DNA of 64,000 nt from Sacculina carcini (Eukaryota; Arthropoda; Thecostraca; Sacculinidae): NCBI GenBank assembly GCA_916048095.2, contig OU696580.1, forward strand, positions 6,156,608 to 6,220,607, in the 5' to 3' direction. The position numbers were made by a program, and so were the translations under genes. How positions within the stretch are numbered: position 1 is the stretch's first letter; each line of letters starts with the position of its first letter. Of this stretch, positions 9,701 through 22,516 are shown piece after piece. The notes beneath the pieces were generated by a model that was given only the letters and a program-made list of their open reading frames with translations, had not been told where the DNA came from and made no database searches.

Positions 9701-12700
9701 TCTGTCGCGGTTGAGAAGCGTTGACACCTGAGCTGATAGGCGCATCATTTGAGAGTTGCCCTCAGCCACACTGCGCCCACATTCTGCGACTCTTGCAGTG
9801 ACCTCTCTCACAGACTAGAGAGTCTCTGACCTTGTGTCCTCCCTTTCGACCAGTGTCTCCATCTTCAGTTTCTTGTTTCACAAAAACCCGTGAGTATGCA
9901 TAGCGTCAACGTTGCTATTGCCCGCACCGCCGTTGTTGTCGTTGCTGTCCTGAACTGTGGGTGGTTTCGGTTCAGGCGTGCATTCTGCACCTGGGGGACG
10001 GTCAGTTCGCGACATAGAGTTGGTCTCTAGTTCAGTCAGGACAAGTCCTCTGATGTCCGGTGATTCCACTAAAGATGCTGCTTGTAGCGCATTTGACGAC
10101 TCGAGAAAGGACCTGAGTACTTCTGACGCCTTTTGGTGGCCTAAGAGGCTGGTGATGTTGGTGAAAGACTCATTCATGTTGAATTCCCAGATCTACATGA
10201 GCCCTCACTCGTGATGGACACGAGTTTCCACCACACCGCAGCATACAGGCCAGCTGTACGCCTGATCATGGGGACAAAGGCCACAGGTATATATACCCCG
10301 TTGTACTCCGTTCTTAAACACCTCCTGAAATCTGACTAGCGATTTGAAAACGAAAGATCCCTGATTATGTCACACCATTGTGTCATTCGAACGGCTATTG
10401 CTGCTCTTGCTTCTCTCTCTACAAGCCCCAGATGCCTGCCCAGTTGCTACATGCCCTGGGCTGTGAGCGACCCGGCGTCTCGCCTTGGACTGTGGTCTTA
10501 GCCGGCACAGGAAGGACATTTAGGGCAACGCCCTTTGACAGCTGGAGGTCTCTGTCGCGGTTGAGAAGCGTTGACACCTGAGCTGATAGGCGCATCATTT
10601 GAGAGTTGCCCTCAGCCACACTGCGCCCACATTCTGCGACTCTTGCAGTGACCTCTCTCACAGACTAGAGAGTCTCTGACCTTGTGTCCTCCCTTTCGAC
10701 CAGTGTCTCCATCTTCAGTTTCTTGTTTCACAAAAACCCGTGAGTATGCATAGCGTCAACGTTGCTATTGCCCGCACCGCCGTTGTTGTCGTTGCTGTCC
10801 TGAACTGTGGGTGGTTTCGGTTCAGGCGTGCATTCTGCACCTGGGGGACGGTCAGTTCGCGACATAGAGTTGGTCTCTAGTTCAGTCAGGACAAGTCCTC
10901 TGATGTCCGGTGATTCCACTAAAGATGCTGCTTGTAGCGCATTTGACGACTCGAGAAAGGACCTGAGTACTTCTGACGCCTTTTGGTGGCCTAAGAGGCT
11001 GGTGATGTTGGTGAAAGACTCATTCATGTTGAATTCCCAGATCTACATGAGCCCTCACTCGTGATGGACACGAGTTTCCACCACACCGCAGCATACAGGC
11101 CAGCTGTACGCCTGATCATGGGGACAAAGGCCACAGGTATATATACCCCGTTGTACTCCGTTCTTAAACACGTCCTGAAATCTGACTAGCGATTTGAAAA
11201 CGAAAGATCCCTGATTATGTCACACCATTGTGTCATTCGAACGGCTATTGCTGCTCTTGCTTCTCTCTCTACGAGCCCCAGATGCCTGCCCAGTTGCTAC
11301 ATGCCCTGGGCTGTGAGCGACCCGGCGTCTCGCCTTGGACTGTGGTCTTAGCCGGCACAGGAAGGACATTTAGGGCAACGCCCTTTGACAGCTGGAGGTC
11401 TCTGTCGCGGTTGAGAAGCGTTGACACCTGAGCTGATAGGCGCATCATTTGAGAGTTGCCCTCAGCCACACTGCGCCCACATTCTGCGACTCTTGCAGTG
11501 ACCTCTCTCACAGACTAGAGAGTCTCTGACCTTGTGTCCTCCCTTTCGACCAGTGTCTCCATCTTCAGTTTCTTGTTTCACAAAAACCCGTGAGTATGCA
11601 TAGCGTCAACGTTGCTATTGCCCGCACCGCCGTTGTTGTCGTTGCTGTCCTGAACTGTGGGTGGTTTCGGTTCAGGCGTGCATTCTGCACCTGGGGGACG
11701 GTCAGTTCGCGACATAGAGTTGGTCTCTAGTTCAGTCAGGACAAGTCCTCTGATGTCCGGTGATTCCACTAAAGATGCTGCTTGTAGCGCATTTGACGAC
11801 TCGAGAAAGGACCTGAGTACTTCTGACGTCTTTTGGTGGCCTAAGAGGCTGGTGATGTTGGTGAAAGACTCATTCATGTTGAATTCCCAGATCTACATGA
11901 GCCCTCACTCGTGATGGACACGAGTTTCCACCACACCGCAGCATACAGGCCAGCTGTACGCCTGATCATGGGGACAAAGGCCACAGGTATATATACCCCG
12001 TTGTACTCCGTTCTTAAACACGTCCTGAAATCTGACTAGCGATTTGAAAACGAAAGATCCCTGATTATGTCACACCATTGTGTCATTCGAACGGCTATTG
12101 CTGCTCTTGCTTCTCTCTCTACGAGCCCCAGATGCCTGCCCAGTTGCTACATGCCCTGGGCTGTGAGCGACCCGGCGTCTCGCCTTGGACTGTGGTCTTA
12201 GCCGGCACAGGAAGGACATTTAGGGCAACGCCCTTTGACAGCTGGAGGTCTCTGTCGCGGTTGAGAAGCGTTGACACCTGAGCTGATAGGCGCATCATTT
12301 GAGAGTTGCCCTCAGCCACACTGCGCCCACATTCTGCGACTCTTGCAGTGACCTCTCTCACAGACTAGAGAGTCTCTGACCTTGTGTCCTCCCTTTCGAC
12401 CAGTGTCTCCATCTTCAGTTTCTTGTTTCACAAAAACCCGTGAGTATGCATAGCGTCAACGTTGCTATTGCCCGCACCGCCGTTGTTGTCGTTGCTGTCC
12501 TGAACTGTGGGTGGTTTCGGTTCAGGCGTGCATTCTGCACCTGGGGGACGGTCAGTTCGCGACATAGAGTTGGTCTCTAGTTCAGTCAGGACAAGTCCTC
12601 TGATGTCCGGTGATTCCACTAAAGATGCTGCTTGTAGCGCATTTGACGACTCGAGAAAGGACCTGAGTACTTCTGACGCCTTTTGGTGGCCTAAGAGGCT

Positions 12701-14158
12701 GGTGATGTTGGTGAAAGACTCATTCATGTTGAATTCCCAGATCTACATGAGCCCTCACTCGTGATGGACACGAGTTTCCACCACACCGCAGCATACAGGC
12801 CAGCTGTACGCCTGATCATGGGGACAAAGGCCACAGGTATATATACCCCGTTGTACTCCGTTCTTAAACACGTCCTGAAATCTGACTAGCGATTTGAAAA
12901 CGAAAGATCCCTGATTATGTCACACCATTGTGTCATTCGAACGGCTATTGCTGCTCTTGCTTCTCTCTCTACGAGCCCCAGATGCCTGCCCAGTTGCTAC
13001 ATGCCCTGGGCTGTGAGCGACCCGGCGTCTCGCCTTGGACTGTGGTCTTAGCCGGCACAGGAAGGACATTTAGGGCAACGCCCTTTGACAGCTGGAGGTC
13101 TCTGTCGCGGTTGAGAAGCGTTGACACCTGAGCTGATAGGCGCATCATTTGAGAGTTGCCCTCAGCCACACTGCGCCCACATTCTGCGACTCTTGCAGTG
13201 ACCTCTCTCACAGACTAGAGAGTCTCTGACCTTGTGTCCTCCCTTTCGACCAGTGTCTCCATCTTCAGTTTCTTGTTTCACAAAAACCCGTGAGTATGCA
13301 TAGCGTCAACGTTGCTATTGCCCGCACCGCCGTTGTTGTCGTTGCTGTCCTGAACTGTGGGTGGTTTCGGTTCAGGCGTGCATTCTGCACCTGGGGGACG
13401 GTCAGTTCGCGACATAGAGTTGGTCTCTAGTTCAGTCAGGACAAGTCCTCTGATGTCCGGTGATTCCACTAAAGATGCTGCTTGTAGCGCATTTGACGAC
13501 TCGAGAAAGGACCTGAGTACTTCTGACGCCTTTTGGTGGCCTAAGAGGCTGGTGATGTTGGTGAAAGACTCATTCATGTTGAATTCCCAGATCTACATGA
13601 GCCCTCACTCGTGATGGACACGAGTTTCCACCACACCGCAGCATACAGGCCAGCTGTACGCCTGATCATGGGGACAAAGGCCACAGGTATATATACCCCG
13701 TTGTACTCCGTTCTTAAACACGTCCTGAAATCTGACTAGCGATTTGAAAACGAAAGATCCCTGATTATGTCACACCATTGTGTCATTCGAACGGCTATTG
13801 CTGCTCTTGCTTCTCTCTCTACGAGCCCCAGATGCCTGCCCAGTTGCTACATGCCCTGGGCTGTGAGCGACCCGGCGTCTCGCCTTGGACTGTGGTCTTA
13901 GCCGGCACAGGAAGGACATTTAGGGCAACGCCCTTTGACAGCTTCTTGTCTTCGCTGTCACATCCTTCAAAGTCCTGAGCGCCTCACTCCGAGAGTTTTC
14001 CCTTTCCGCCAAGGCTGAGGGTGTTGAATTTCAACCCTCAGGCTATATGTTGGAACGGTAATCAGAGTTCGTGCTCCCATCCAGCATATGGTCGACCATT
14101 TCGCAAGGGTCGACCTACTTGACACGGCATAGCCGATCAAAATCGGCCAGCCACTCAG

Positions 14159-14166
14159 TGACGTCA
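14159..14166. promoter_or_regulatory. Perfect CRE-type palindrome in each array-2 unit
   Basis: The sequence TGACGTCA, the full consensus for CREB/ATF-type factors, occurs in the array-2 unit within cactcagtgacgtcaccacc. Nearby are two more palindromic stretches, a duplicated ggtcgacc and ccgatcaaaatcgg. Whether it binds anything is unknown; an 8-mer can occur by chance and then be copied with the unit. Confidence 0.4.
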
Positions 14167-14554
14167 CCACCGAAACGCGGTAGGGCCCGCCCTATCCTAT
14201 GAAGGATCAACCCTCGGGCCTGCATTAAAATTAAAATTTAGAATTTGAATGAAAACTTTCGCTACTCTGTCAGCGGATTTGTCAGGAACAGGAAACGACT
14301 CGGGAAAACCAGAAAAGTGATCGACAATATTAATAAGAAATATATTTGCCGTTGCGTTGCCGTTTACGTGCCGTTGATTTGCGGATAGTACGCGTGTATA
14401 ACAGTGTGCTTCACCTGGAAGACTTGAAAATGCGCCTCATTTACCTGGTACAAAACTCCCTACTTTGATGTTATGATTTTCTTCAGGGTCTGATTATTGT
14501 GTTCAGTGTGTATCTGATTATGTGTGTGTGAAGCTGCCCATCTGAAGCACCTGT

Positions 14555-14803
14555 GACGGTGACGTTTTGCTGCTGGAAGAGTCGTTTGTTTTCAAACCAG
14601 ATTGCGAAGTTTTCCGCTTTCTCTTGATGCCTGAAATAGAGAAATTTAGAGAACATGTTCGTGCGAAGCTGAAGCTAAAATATAATGTTGAATGTGTTAC
14701 GTACAACATTTATCGTTTGAAATTGGTGCATTGTGCAAGAAACAAGCAAGCTTTTGCAAACAGGATGTCAACATCTGGAATGGTTTGCCGGGTTGGATGG
14801 TGA
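14555..14803 (+). pseudogene. Short gene-like frame in the array-2 unit, plus strand
   Basis: An ATG-less open frame of about 82 codons (core LLLEESFVFKPDCEVFRFLL, then KFREHVRAKLKLKYNVE) sits downstream of a pyrimidine-rich stretch ending in cttcag, which could be an old splice acceptor. It is open in all 23 copies. Changes among copies include several replacements (for example F to S at 51.8 kb, R to G at 50.5 kb, E to D at 53.1 kb) and a few silent ones, so no purifying selection is evident. No family recognised; possibly a fossil exon. Confidence 0.35.
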
Positions 14804-14869
14804 ATGTCAATACTCACAGAAGACTTCTCGGAACAGGGCCTAATTGACATGTGACTCCGGGCTGATACC

Positions 14870-15318
14870 TCAGTAGTCAGTATCATCACCGACCTGCGAC
14901 TCTGGCGCATTGCCAGTCCAGAGGGTAGCTTCAAGAGGGTAGCTTCCAAGCTTCAAGACCGAAGCTACCGAGAGGGTAGCTTCCCCGGGCTGTAATTGGC
15001 TCACCGGGGGCAGGCTTGCACCCGTCAGATCACTGAGCTGGGCCTGATTTGCTTTTGTGTCAGGGGCAGCTCCCTGGTTGTGGCGAGACATCTCTTCCCC
15101 GGGTGCGCCACATCCCGGCATCACACTCCCAGATACTCATAGCGACGGGACACCTTCCCCCGGTTCGTCGCCTCCGGGCATCACACTCTCACAGACATAC
15201 AGATAGTCATCGTAAGCATTGCTGTATGCCACAGTACATTCAGATGTCTTCGCTGTCACATCCTTCAAAGTCCTGAGCGCCTCACTCCGAGAGTTTTCCC
15301 TTTCCGCCAAGGCTGAGG
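14870..15318 (-). pseudogene. Gene-like frame in the array-2 unit, minus strand
   Basis: On the minus strand the frame reads STPSALAERENSRSEALRTL, then KDVTAKTSECTVAYSNAY, reaches a single in-frame TGA near 15,134, and continues through MMPGCGAPGEEMSRHNQGAA to a stop at 14,870. The opening block is conserved in the isolated copy at 57.9 kb and resembles the array-1 frame. The later part is Gly/Pro rich with a repeated SVMPG motif. In 1,284-bp units the tail is shifted by the 14-bp indel. No family recognised. Confidence 0.4.
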
Positions 15319-17997
15319 GTGTTGAATTTCAACCCTCAGGCTATATGTTGGAACGGTAATCAGAGTTCGTGCTCCCATCCAGCATATGGTCGACCATTTC
15401 GCAAGGGTCGACCTACTTGACACGGCATAGCCGATCAAAATCGGCCAGCCACTCAGTGACGTCACCACCGAAACGCGGTAGGGCCCGCCCTATCCTATGA
15501 AGGATCAGCCCTCGGGCCTGCATTAAAATTTAAATTTAGAATTTGAATGAAAACTTTCGCTACTCTGTCAGCGGATTTGTCAGGAACAGGAAACGACTCG
15601 GGAAAACCAGAAAAGTGATCGACAATATTAATAAGAAATATATTTGCCGTTGCGTTGCCGTTTACGTGCCGTTGATTTGCGGATAGTACGCGTGTATAAC
15701 AGTGTGCTTCACCTGGAAGACTTGAAAATGCGCCTCATTTACCTGGTACAAAACTCCCTACTTTGATGTTATGATTTTCTTCAGGGTCTGATTATTGTGT
15801 TCAGTGTGTGTCTGATTATGTGTGTGTGAAGCTGCCCATCTGAAGCACCTGTGACGGTGACGTTTTGCTGCTGGAAGAGTCGTTTGTTTTCAAACCAGAT
15901 TGCGAAGTTTTCCGCTTTCTCTTGATGCCTGAAATAGAGAAATTTAGAGAACATGTTCGTGCGAAGCTGAAGCTAAAATATAATGTTGAATGTGTTACGT
16001 ACAACATTTATCGTTTGAAATTGGTGCATTGTGCAAGAAACAAGCAAGCTTTTGCAAACAGGATGTCAACATCTGGAATGGTTTGCCGGGTTGGATGGTG
16101 AATGTCAATACTCACAGAAGACTTCTCGGAACAGGGCCTAATTGACATGTGACTCCGGGCTGATACCTAAGTAGTCAGTATCATCACCGACCTGCGACTC
16201 TGGCGCATTGCCAGTCCAGAGGGTAGCTTCCAAGCTTCAAGACCGAAGCTACCGAGAGGGTAGCTTCCCCGGGCTGTAATTGGCTCACCGGGGGCAGGCT
16301 TGCACCCGTCAGATCACTGAGCTGGGCCTGATTTGCTTTTGTGTCAGGGGCAGCTCCCTGGTTGTGGCGAGACATCTCTTCCCCGGGTGCGCCACATCCC
16401 GGCATCACACTCCCAGATACTCATAGCGACGGGACACCTTCCCCCGGTTCGTCGCCTCCGGGCATCACACTCTCACAGACATACAGATAGTCATCGTAAG
16501 CATTGCTGTATGCCACAGTACATTCAGATGTCTTCGCTGTCACATCCTTCAAAGTCCTGAGCGCCTCACTCCGAGAGTTTTCCCTTTCCGCCAAGGCTGA
16601 GGGTGTTGAATTTCAACCCTCAGGCTATATGTTGGAACGGTAATCAGAGTTCGTGCTCCCATCCAGCATATGGTCGACCATTTCGCAAGGGTCGACCTAC
16701 TTGACACGGCATAGCCGATCAAAATCGACCAGCCACTCAGTGACGTCACCACCGAAACGCGGTAGGGCCCGCCCTATCCTATGAAGGATCAGCCCTCGGG
16801 CCTGCATTAAAATTTAAATTTAGAATTTGAATGAAAACTTTCGCTACTCTGTCAGCGGATTTGTCAGGAACAGGAAACGACTCGGGAAAACCAGAAAAGT
16901 GATCGACAATATTAATAAGAAATATATTTGCCGTTGCGTTGCCGTTTACGTGCCGTTGATTTGCGGATAGTACGCGTGTATAACAGTGTGCTTCACCTGG
17001 AAGACTTGAAAATGCGCCTCATTTACCTGGTACAAAACTCCCTACTTTGATGTTATGATTTTCTTCAGGGTCTGATTATTGTGTTCAGTGTGTGTCTGAT
17101 TATGTGTGTGTGAAGCTGCCCATCTGAAGCACCTGTGACGGTGACGTTTTGCTGCTGGAAGAGTCGTTTGTTTTCAAACCAGACTGCGAAGTTTTCCGCT
17201 TTCTCTTGATGCCTGAAATAGAGAAATTTAGAGAACATGTTCGTGCGAAGCTGAAGCTAAAATATAATGTTGAATGTGTTACGTACAACATTTATCGTTT
17301 GAAATTGGTGCATTGTGCAAGAAACAAGCAAGCTTTTGCAAACAGGATGTCAACATCTGGAATGGTTTGCCGGGTTGGATGGTGAATGTCAATACTCACA
17401 GAAGACTTCTCGGAACAGGGCCTAATTGACATGTGACTCCGGGCTGATACCTCAGTAGTCAGTATCATCACCGACCTGCGACTCTGGCGCATTGCCAGTC
17501 CAGAGGGTAGCTTCAAGAGGGTAGCTTCCAAGCTTCAAGACCGAAGCTACCGAGAGGGTAGCTTCCCCGGGCTGTAATTGGCTCACCGGGGGCAGGCTTG
17601 CACCCGTCAGATCACTGAGCTGGGCCTGATTTGCTTTTGTGTCAGGGGCAGCTCCCTGGTTGTGGCGAGACATCTCTTCCCCGGGTGCGCCACATCCCGG
17701 CATCACACTCCCAGATACTCATAGCGACGGTACACCTTCCCCCGGTTCGTCGTCTCCGGACATCACACTCTCACAGACATACAGATAGTCATCGTAAGCA
17801 TTGCTGTATGCCACAGTACATTCAGATGTCTTCGCTGTCACATCCTTCAAAGTCCTGAGCGCCTCACTCCGAGAGTTTTCCCTTTCCGCCAAGACTGAGG
17901 GTGTTGAATTTCAACCCTCAGGCTATATGTTGGAACGGTAATCAGAGTTCGTGCGGAGATTAAATTTGAGTATTTGCTTTGTACCCAGCTTCTTACA

Positions 17998-18220
17998 TCA
18001 GTGATTTTCTCGAGACGTACAAGGTCCTCCTTGTCGCTCCCCCAAAATGCATGGAAAATCTGCTGACTGCAGTCCTCGTCCCAGTGCACAGCTGTTAGTC
18101 GTAGCTGTAGGCCGCCAGAACGCAGCGATATGCCGACATTTTCTTGTCGTTCACGCATAGTGTAACGTCGCACAGTGAGTCATCGTGACGCAGCCAATTC
18201 AAACCAGAGCTTTCAAAGAG
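17998..18220 (-). pseudogene. BTB/POZ domain fragment, broken
   Basis: Minus-strand reading gives SGLNWLRHDDSLCDVTLCVN, then DKKMSAYRCVLAAYSYD followed by a stop; in another frame it resumes with EDLVRLEKITD and then gtaaga, which looks like a splice donor. The order LCDVTL, (H/Y)RCVLAA and VRLEKITD matches the first half of a BTB domain of the Kelch-like type, which mediates dimerisation and cullin-3 binding. The frame break and stop make it nonfunctional. Confidence 0.65.
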
Positions 18221-18468
18221 GCAGACACTGAGTGTTTGTGAGAGGCAGACACTGAGTGGTCTCTCCCCGTGATTATGCTAGCAGTTGCATGCTTCAGTGC
18301 ACTCAGGCGTTGATCGAAAAGAGACCAGAGTACCCCAGTGGCCACGATCTGACCCCAGCTACTCTTGCTCACGTCCTTCATTTCGTTCTCTATCGAGGTC
18401 ATCAGTGACTGTGATCCAACATTGTAGGTGACACCATTGTAGAAAACTGACTGCTCCGGCTTGGCGAA
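18199..18468 (-). pseudogene. Unidentified reading frame in the long variant
   Basis: The minus-strand frame runs GKFFAKPEQSVFYNGVTYNV, then GSQSLMTSIENEMKDVSKSS and WGQIVATGVLWSLFDQRLSA, and ends after HSVSASLKALV. It is open in the two matching copies at 18.2 and 33.1 kb and largely in the one at 54.3 kb. Upstream in another frame is an Arg-rich stretch (ARRRRLTVRQLRRQ). The composition looks like real protein, but I do not recognise the family. Confidence 0.35.
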
Positions 18469-21400
18469 GAACTTACCCCTGCGGTAGGGGGGTTAGAATT
18501 CTGCCGCCGTAGCTGCCGCACTGTGAGGCGTCGCCGACGAGCATGCGCCGGTAGAACCGGCGCGCGCTCCCATCCAGCATATGGTCGACCATTTCGCAAG
18601 GGTCGACCTACTTGACACGGCATAGCCGATCAAAATCGGCCAGCCACTCAGTGACGTCACCACCGAAACGTGGTAGGGCCCGCCCTATCCTATGAAGGAT
18701 CAGCCCTCGGGCCTGCATTAAAATTTAAATTTAGAATTTGAATGAAAACTTTCGCTACTCTGTCAGCGGATTTGTCAGGAACAGGAAACGACTCGGGAAA
18801 ACCAGAAAAGTGATCGACAATATTAATAAGAAATATATTTGCCGTTGCGTTGCCGTTTACGTGCCGTTGATTTGCGGATAGTACGCGTGTATAACAGTGT
18901 GCTTCACCTGGAAGACTTGAAAATGCGCCTCATTTACCTGGTTACAAAACTCCCTACTTTGATATGTTATGATTTTCTTCAGGCTCTGATTATTGTGTTC
19001 AGCGTGTGTCTGATTATGTGTGTGTGAAGCTGCCCATCTGAAGCACCTGTGACGGTGACGTTTTGCTGCTGGAAGAGTCGTTTGTTTTCAAACCAGATTG
19101 CGAAGTTTTCCGCTTTCTCTTGATGCCTGAAATAGAGAAATTTAGAGAACATATTCGTGCGAAGCTGAAGCTAAAATATAATGTTGAATGTGTTACGTAC
19201 AACATTTATCGTTTGAAATTGGTGCATTGTGCAAGAAACAAGCAAGCTTTTGCAAACAGGATGTCACCATCTGGAATGGTTTGCCGGGTTGGATGGTGAA
19301 TGTCAATACTCACAGAAGACTTCTCGGAACAGGGCCTAATTGACATGTGACTCCGGGCTGATACCTCAGTAGTCAGTATCATCACCGACCTGCGACTCTG
19401 GCGCATTGCCAGTCCAGAGGGTAGCTTCAAGAGGGTAGCTTCCAAGCTTCAAGAGCGAAGCTACCGAGATGGTAGCTTCCCCGGGCTGTAATTGGCTCAC
19501 CGGGGGCAGGTTTGCACCCGTCAGATCACTGAGCTGGGCCTGATTGGCTTTTGTGTCAGGGGCAGCTCCCTGGTTGTGTCGAGACATCTCTTCCCCGGGT
19601 GCGCCACATCCCGGCATCACACTCCCAGATACTCATAGCGACGGGACACCTTCCCCCGGTTCGTCGCCTCCGGGCATCACACTCTCACAGACATACAGAT
19701 AGTCATCGTAAGCATTGCTGTATGCCACAGTACATTCAGATGTCTTCGCTGTCACATCCTTCAAAGTCCTGAGCGCCTCACTCCGAGAGTTTTCCCTTTC
19801 CGCCAAGGCTGAGGGTGTTGAATTTCAACCCTCAGGCTATATGTTGGAACGGTAATCAGAGTTCGTGCTCCCATCCAGCATATGGTCGACCATTTCGCAA
19901 GGGTCGACCTACTTGATACGGCATAGCCGATCAAAATCGGCCAGCCACTCAGTGACGTCACCACCGAAACGCGGTAGGGCCCGCCCTATCCTATGAAGGA
20001 TCAGCCCTCGGGCCTGCATTAAAATTTAAATTTAGAATTTGAATGAAAACTTTCGCTACTCTGTCAGCGGATTTGTCAGGAACAGGAAACGACTCGGGAA
20101 AACCAGAAAAGTGATCGACAATATTAATAAGAAATATATTTGCCGTTGCGTTGCCGTTTACGTGCCGTTGATTTGCGGATAGTACGCGTGTATAACAGTG
20201 TGCTTCACCTGGTAGACTTGAAAATGCGCCTCATTTACCTGGTACAAAACTCCCTACTTTGATGTTATGATTTTCTTCAGGGTCTGATTATTGTGTTCAG
20301 TGTGTGTCTGATTATGTGTGTGTGAAGCTGCCTATCTGAAGCACCTGTGACGGTGACGTTTTGCTGCTGGAAGAGTCGTTTGTTTTCAAACCAGATTGCG
20401 AAGTTTTCCGCTTTCTCTTGATGCCTGAAATAGAGAAATTTAGAGAACATGTTCGTGCGAAGCTGAAGCTAAAATATAATGTTGAATGTGTTACGTACAA
20501 CATTTATCGTTTGAAATTGGTGCATTGTGCAAGAAACAAGCAAGCTTTTGCAAACAGGATGTCAACATCTGGAATGGTTTGCCGGGTTGGATGGTGAATG
20601 TCAATACTCACAGAAGACTTCTCGGAACAGGGCCTAATTGACATGTGACTCCGGGCTGATACCTCAGTAGTCAGTATCATCACCGACCTGCGACTCTGGC
20701 GCATTGCCAGTCCAGAGGGTAGCTTCAAGAGGGTAGCTTCCAAGCTTCAAGACCGAAGCTACCGAGAGGGTAGCTTCCCCGGGCTGTAATTGGCTCACCG
20801 GGGGCAGGCTTGCACCCGTCAGATCACTGAGCTGGGCCTGATTTGCTTTTGTGTCAGGGGCAGCTCCCTGGTTGTGGCGAGACATCTCTTCCCCGGGTGC
20901 GCCACATCCCGGCATCACACTCCCAGATACTCATAGCGACGGGACACCTTCCCCCGGTTCGTCGCCTCCGGGCATCACACTCTCACAGACATACAGATAG
21001 TCATCGTAAGCATTGCTGTATGCCACAGTACATTCAGATGTCTTCGCTGTCACATCCTTCAAAGTCCTGAGCGCCTCACTCCGAGAGTTTTCCCTTTCCG
21101 CCAAGGCTGAGGGTGTTGAATTTCAACCCTCAGGATATATGTTGGAACGGTAATCAGAGTTCGTGCTCCCATCCAGCATATGGTCGACCATTTCGCAAGG
21201 GTCGACCTACTTGATACGGCATAGCCGATCAAAATCGGCCAGCCACTCAGTGACGTCACCACCGAAACGCGGTAGGGCCCGCCCTATCCTATGAAGGATC
21301 AGCCCTCGGGCCTGCATTAAAATTTAAATTTAGAATTTGAATGAAAACTTTCGCTACTCTGTCAGCGGATTTGTCAGGAACAGGAAACGACTCGGGAAAA

Positions 21401-22516
21401 CCAGAAAAGTGATCGACAATATTAATAAGAAATATATTTGCCGTTGCGTTGCCGTTTACGTGCCGTTGATTTGCGGATAGTACGCGTGTATAACAGTGTG
21501 CTTCACCTGGTAGACTTGAAAATGCGCCTCATTTACCTGGTACAAAACTCCCTACTTTGATGTTATGATTTTCTTCAGGGTCTGATTATTGTGTTCAGTG
21601 TGTGTCTGATTATGTGTGTGTGAAGCTGCCTATCTGAAGCACCTGTGACGGTGACGTTTTGCTGCTGGAAGAGTCGTTTGTTTTCAAACCAGATTGCGAA
21701 GTTTTCCGCTTTCTCTTGATGCCTGAAATAGAGAAATTTAGAGAACATGTTCGTGCGAAGCTGAAGCTAAAATATAATGTTGAATGTGTTACGTACAACA
21801 TTTATCGTTTGAAATTGGTGCATTGTGCAAGAAACAAGCAAGCTTTTGCAAACAGGATGTCAACATCTGGAATGGTTTGCCGGGTTGGATGGTGAATGTC
21901 AATACTCACAGAAGACTTCTCGGAACAGGGCCTAATTGACATGTGACTCCGGGCTGATACCTCAGTAGTCAGTATCATCACCGACCTGCGACTCTGGCGC
22001 ATTGCCAGTCCAGAGGGTAGCTTCAAGAGGGTAGCTTCCAAGCTTCAAGACCGAAGCTACCGAGAGGGTAGCTTCCCCGGGCTGTAATTGGCTCACCGGG
22101 GGCAGGCTTGCACCCGTCAGATCACTGAGCTGGGCCTGATTTGCTTTTGTGTCAGGGGCAGCTCCCTGGTTGTGGCGAGACATCTCTTCCCCGGGTGCGC
22201 CACATCCCGGCATCACACTCCCAGATACTCATAGCGACGGGACACCTTCCCCCGGTTCGTCGCCTCCGGGCATCACACTCTCACAGACATACAGATAGTC
22301 ATCGTAAGCATTGCTGTATGCCACAGTACATTCAGATGTCTTCGCTGTCACATCCTTCAAAGTCCTGAGCGCCTCACTCCGAGAGTTTTCCCTTTCCGCC
22401 AAGGCTGAGGGTGTTGAATTTCAACCCTCAGGCTATATGTTGGAACGGTAATCAGAGTTCGTGCTCCCATCCAGCATATGGTCGACCATTTCGCAAGGGT
22501 CGACCTACTTGACACG

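Larger units (their letters stand above)
5703..13943. repeat. Tandem array 1: 850-bp unit, about 9.7 copies
   Basis: The unit recurs at exactly 850 bp (for example the block cattcgaacggctattgctg at 6134, then every 850 bp, with rare substitutions). The first unit has one missing base at about 5789. Copies differ by only a few substitutions; one variant (cacctcctgaaat in place of cacgtcctgaaat) is shared by two adjacent units at about 9470 and 10,320, the pattern expected from unequal exchange. Each unit contains a MULE-derived piece and a gene-like minus-strand frame described separately. The last unit is cut at 13,943, inside ccctttgacagct, where array 2 begins. Exact copy number may be affected by assembly. 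Confidence 0.97.
17955..18567. repeat. Extra 613-bp segment of the first long array-2 variant
   Basis: The standard unit reads gttcgtgc directly joined to tcccatccagc; here 613 bp separate the two. The segment contains a decayed BTB domain (17,998-18,220, minus), a scrap of the flank repeat (cagacactgag twice, about 18,223-18,257) and an unidentified minus-strand frame. Matching segments occur at 32,763-33,375 and 53,842-54,462. The start of the segment is also present in the isolated copy near 58.04 kb, which suggests the long form is ancestral and the short unit arose by deletion. Confidence 0.85.

Noticed and set aside
5703-13943. Array 1 as a CRISPR or gene-family cluster
   Set aside because: Units are 850 bp with no unique spacers, and their gene-like frame has the same two stops in every copy.
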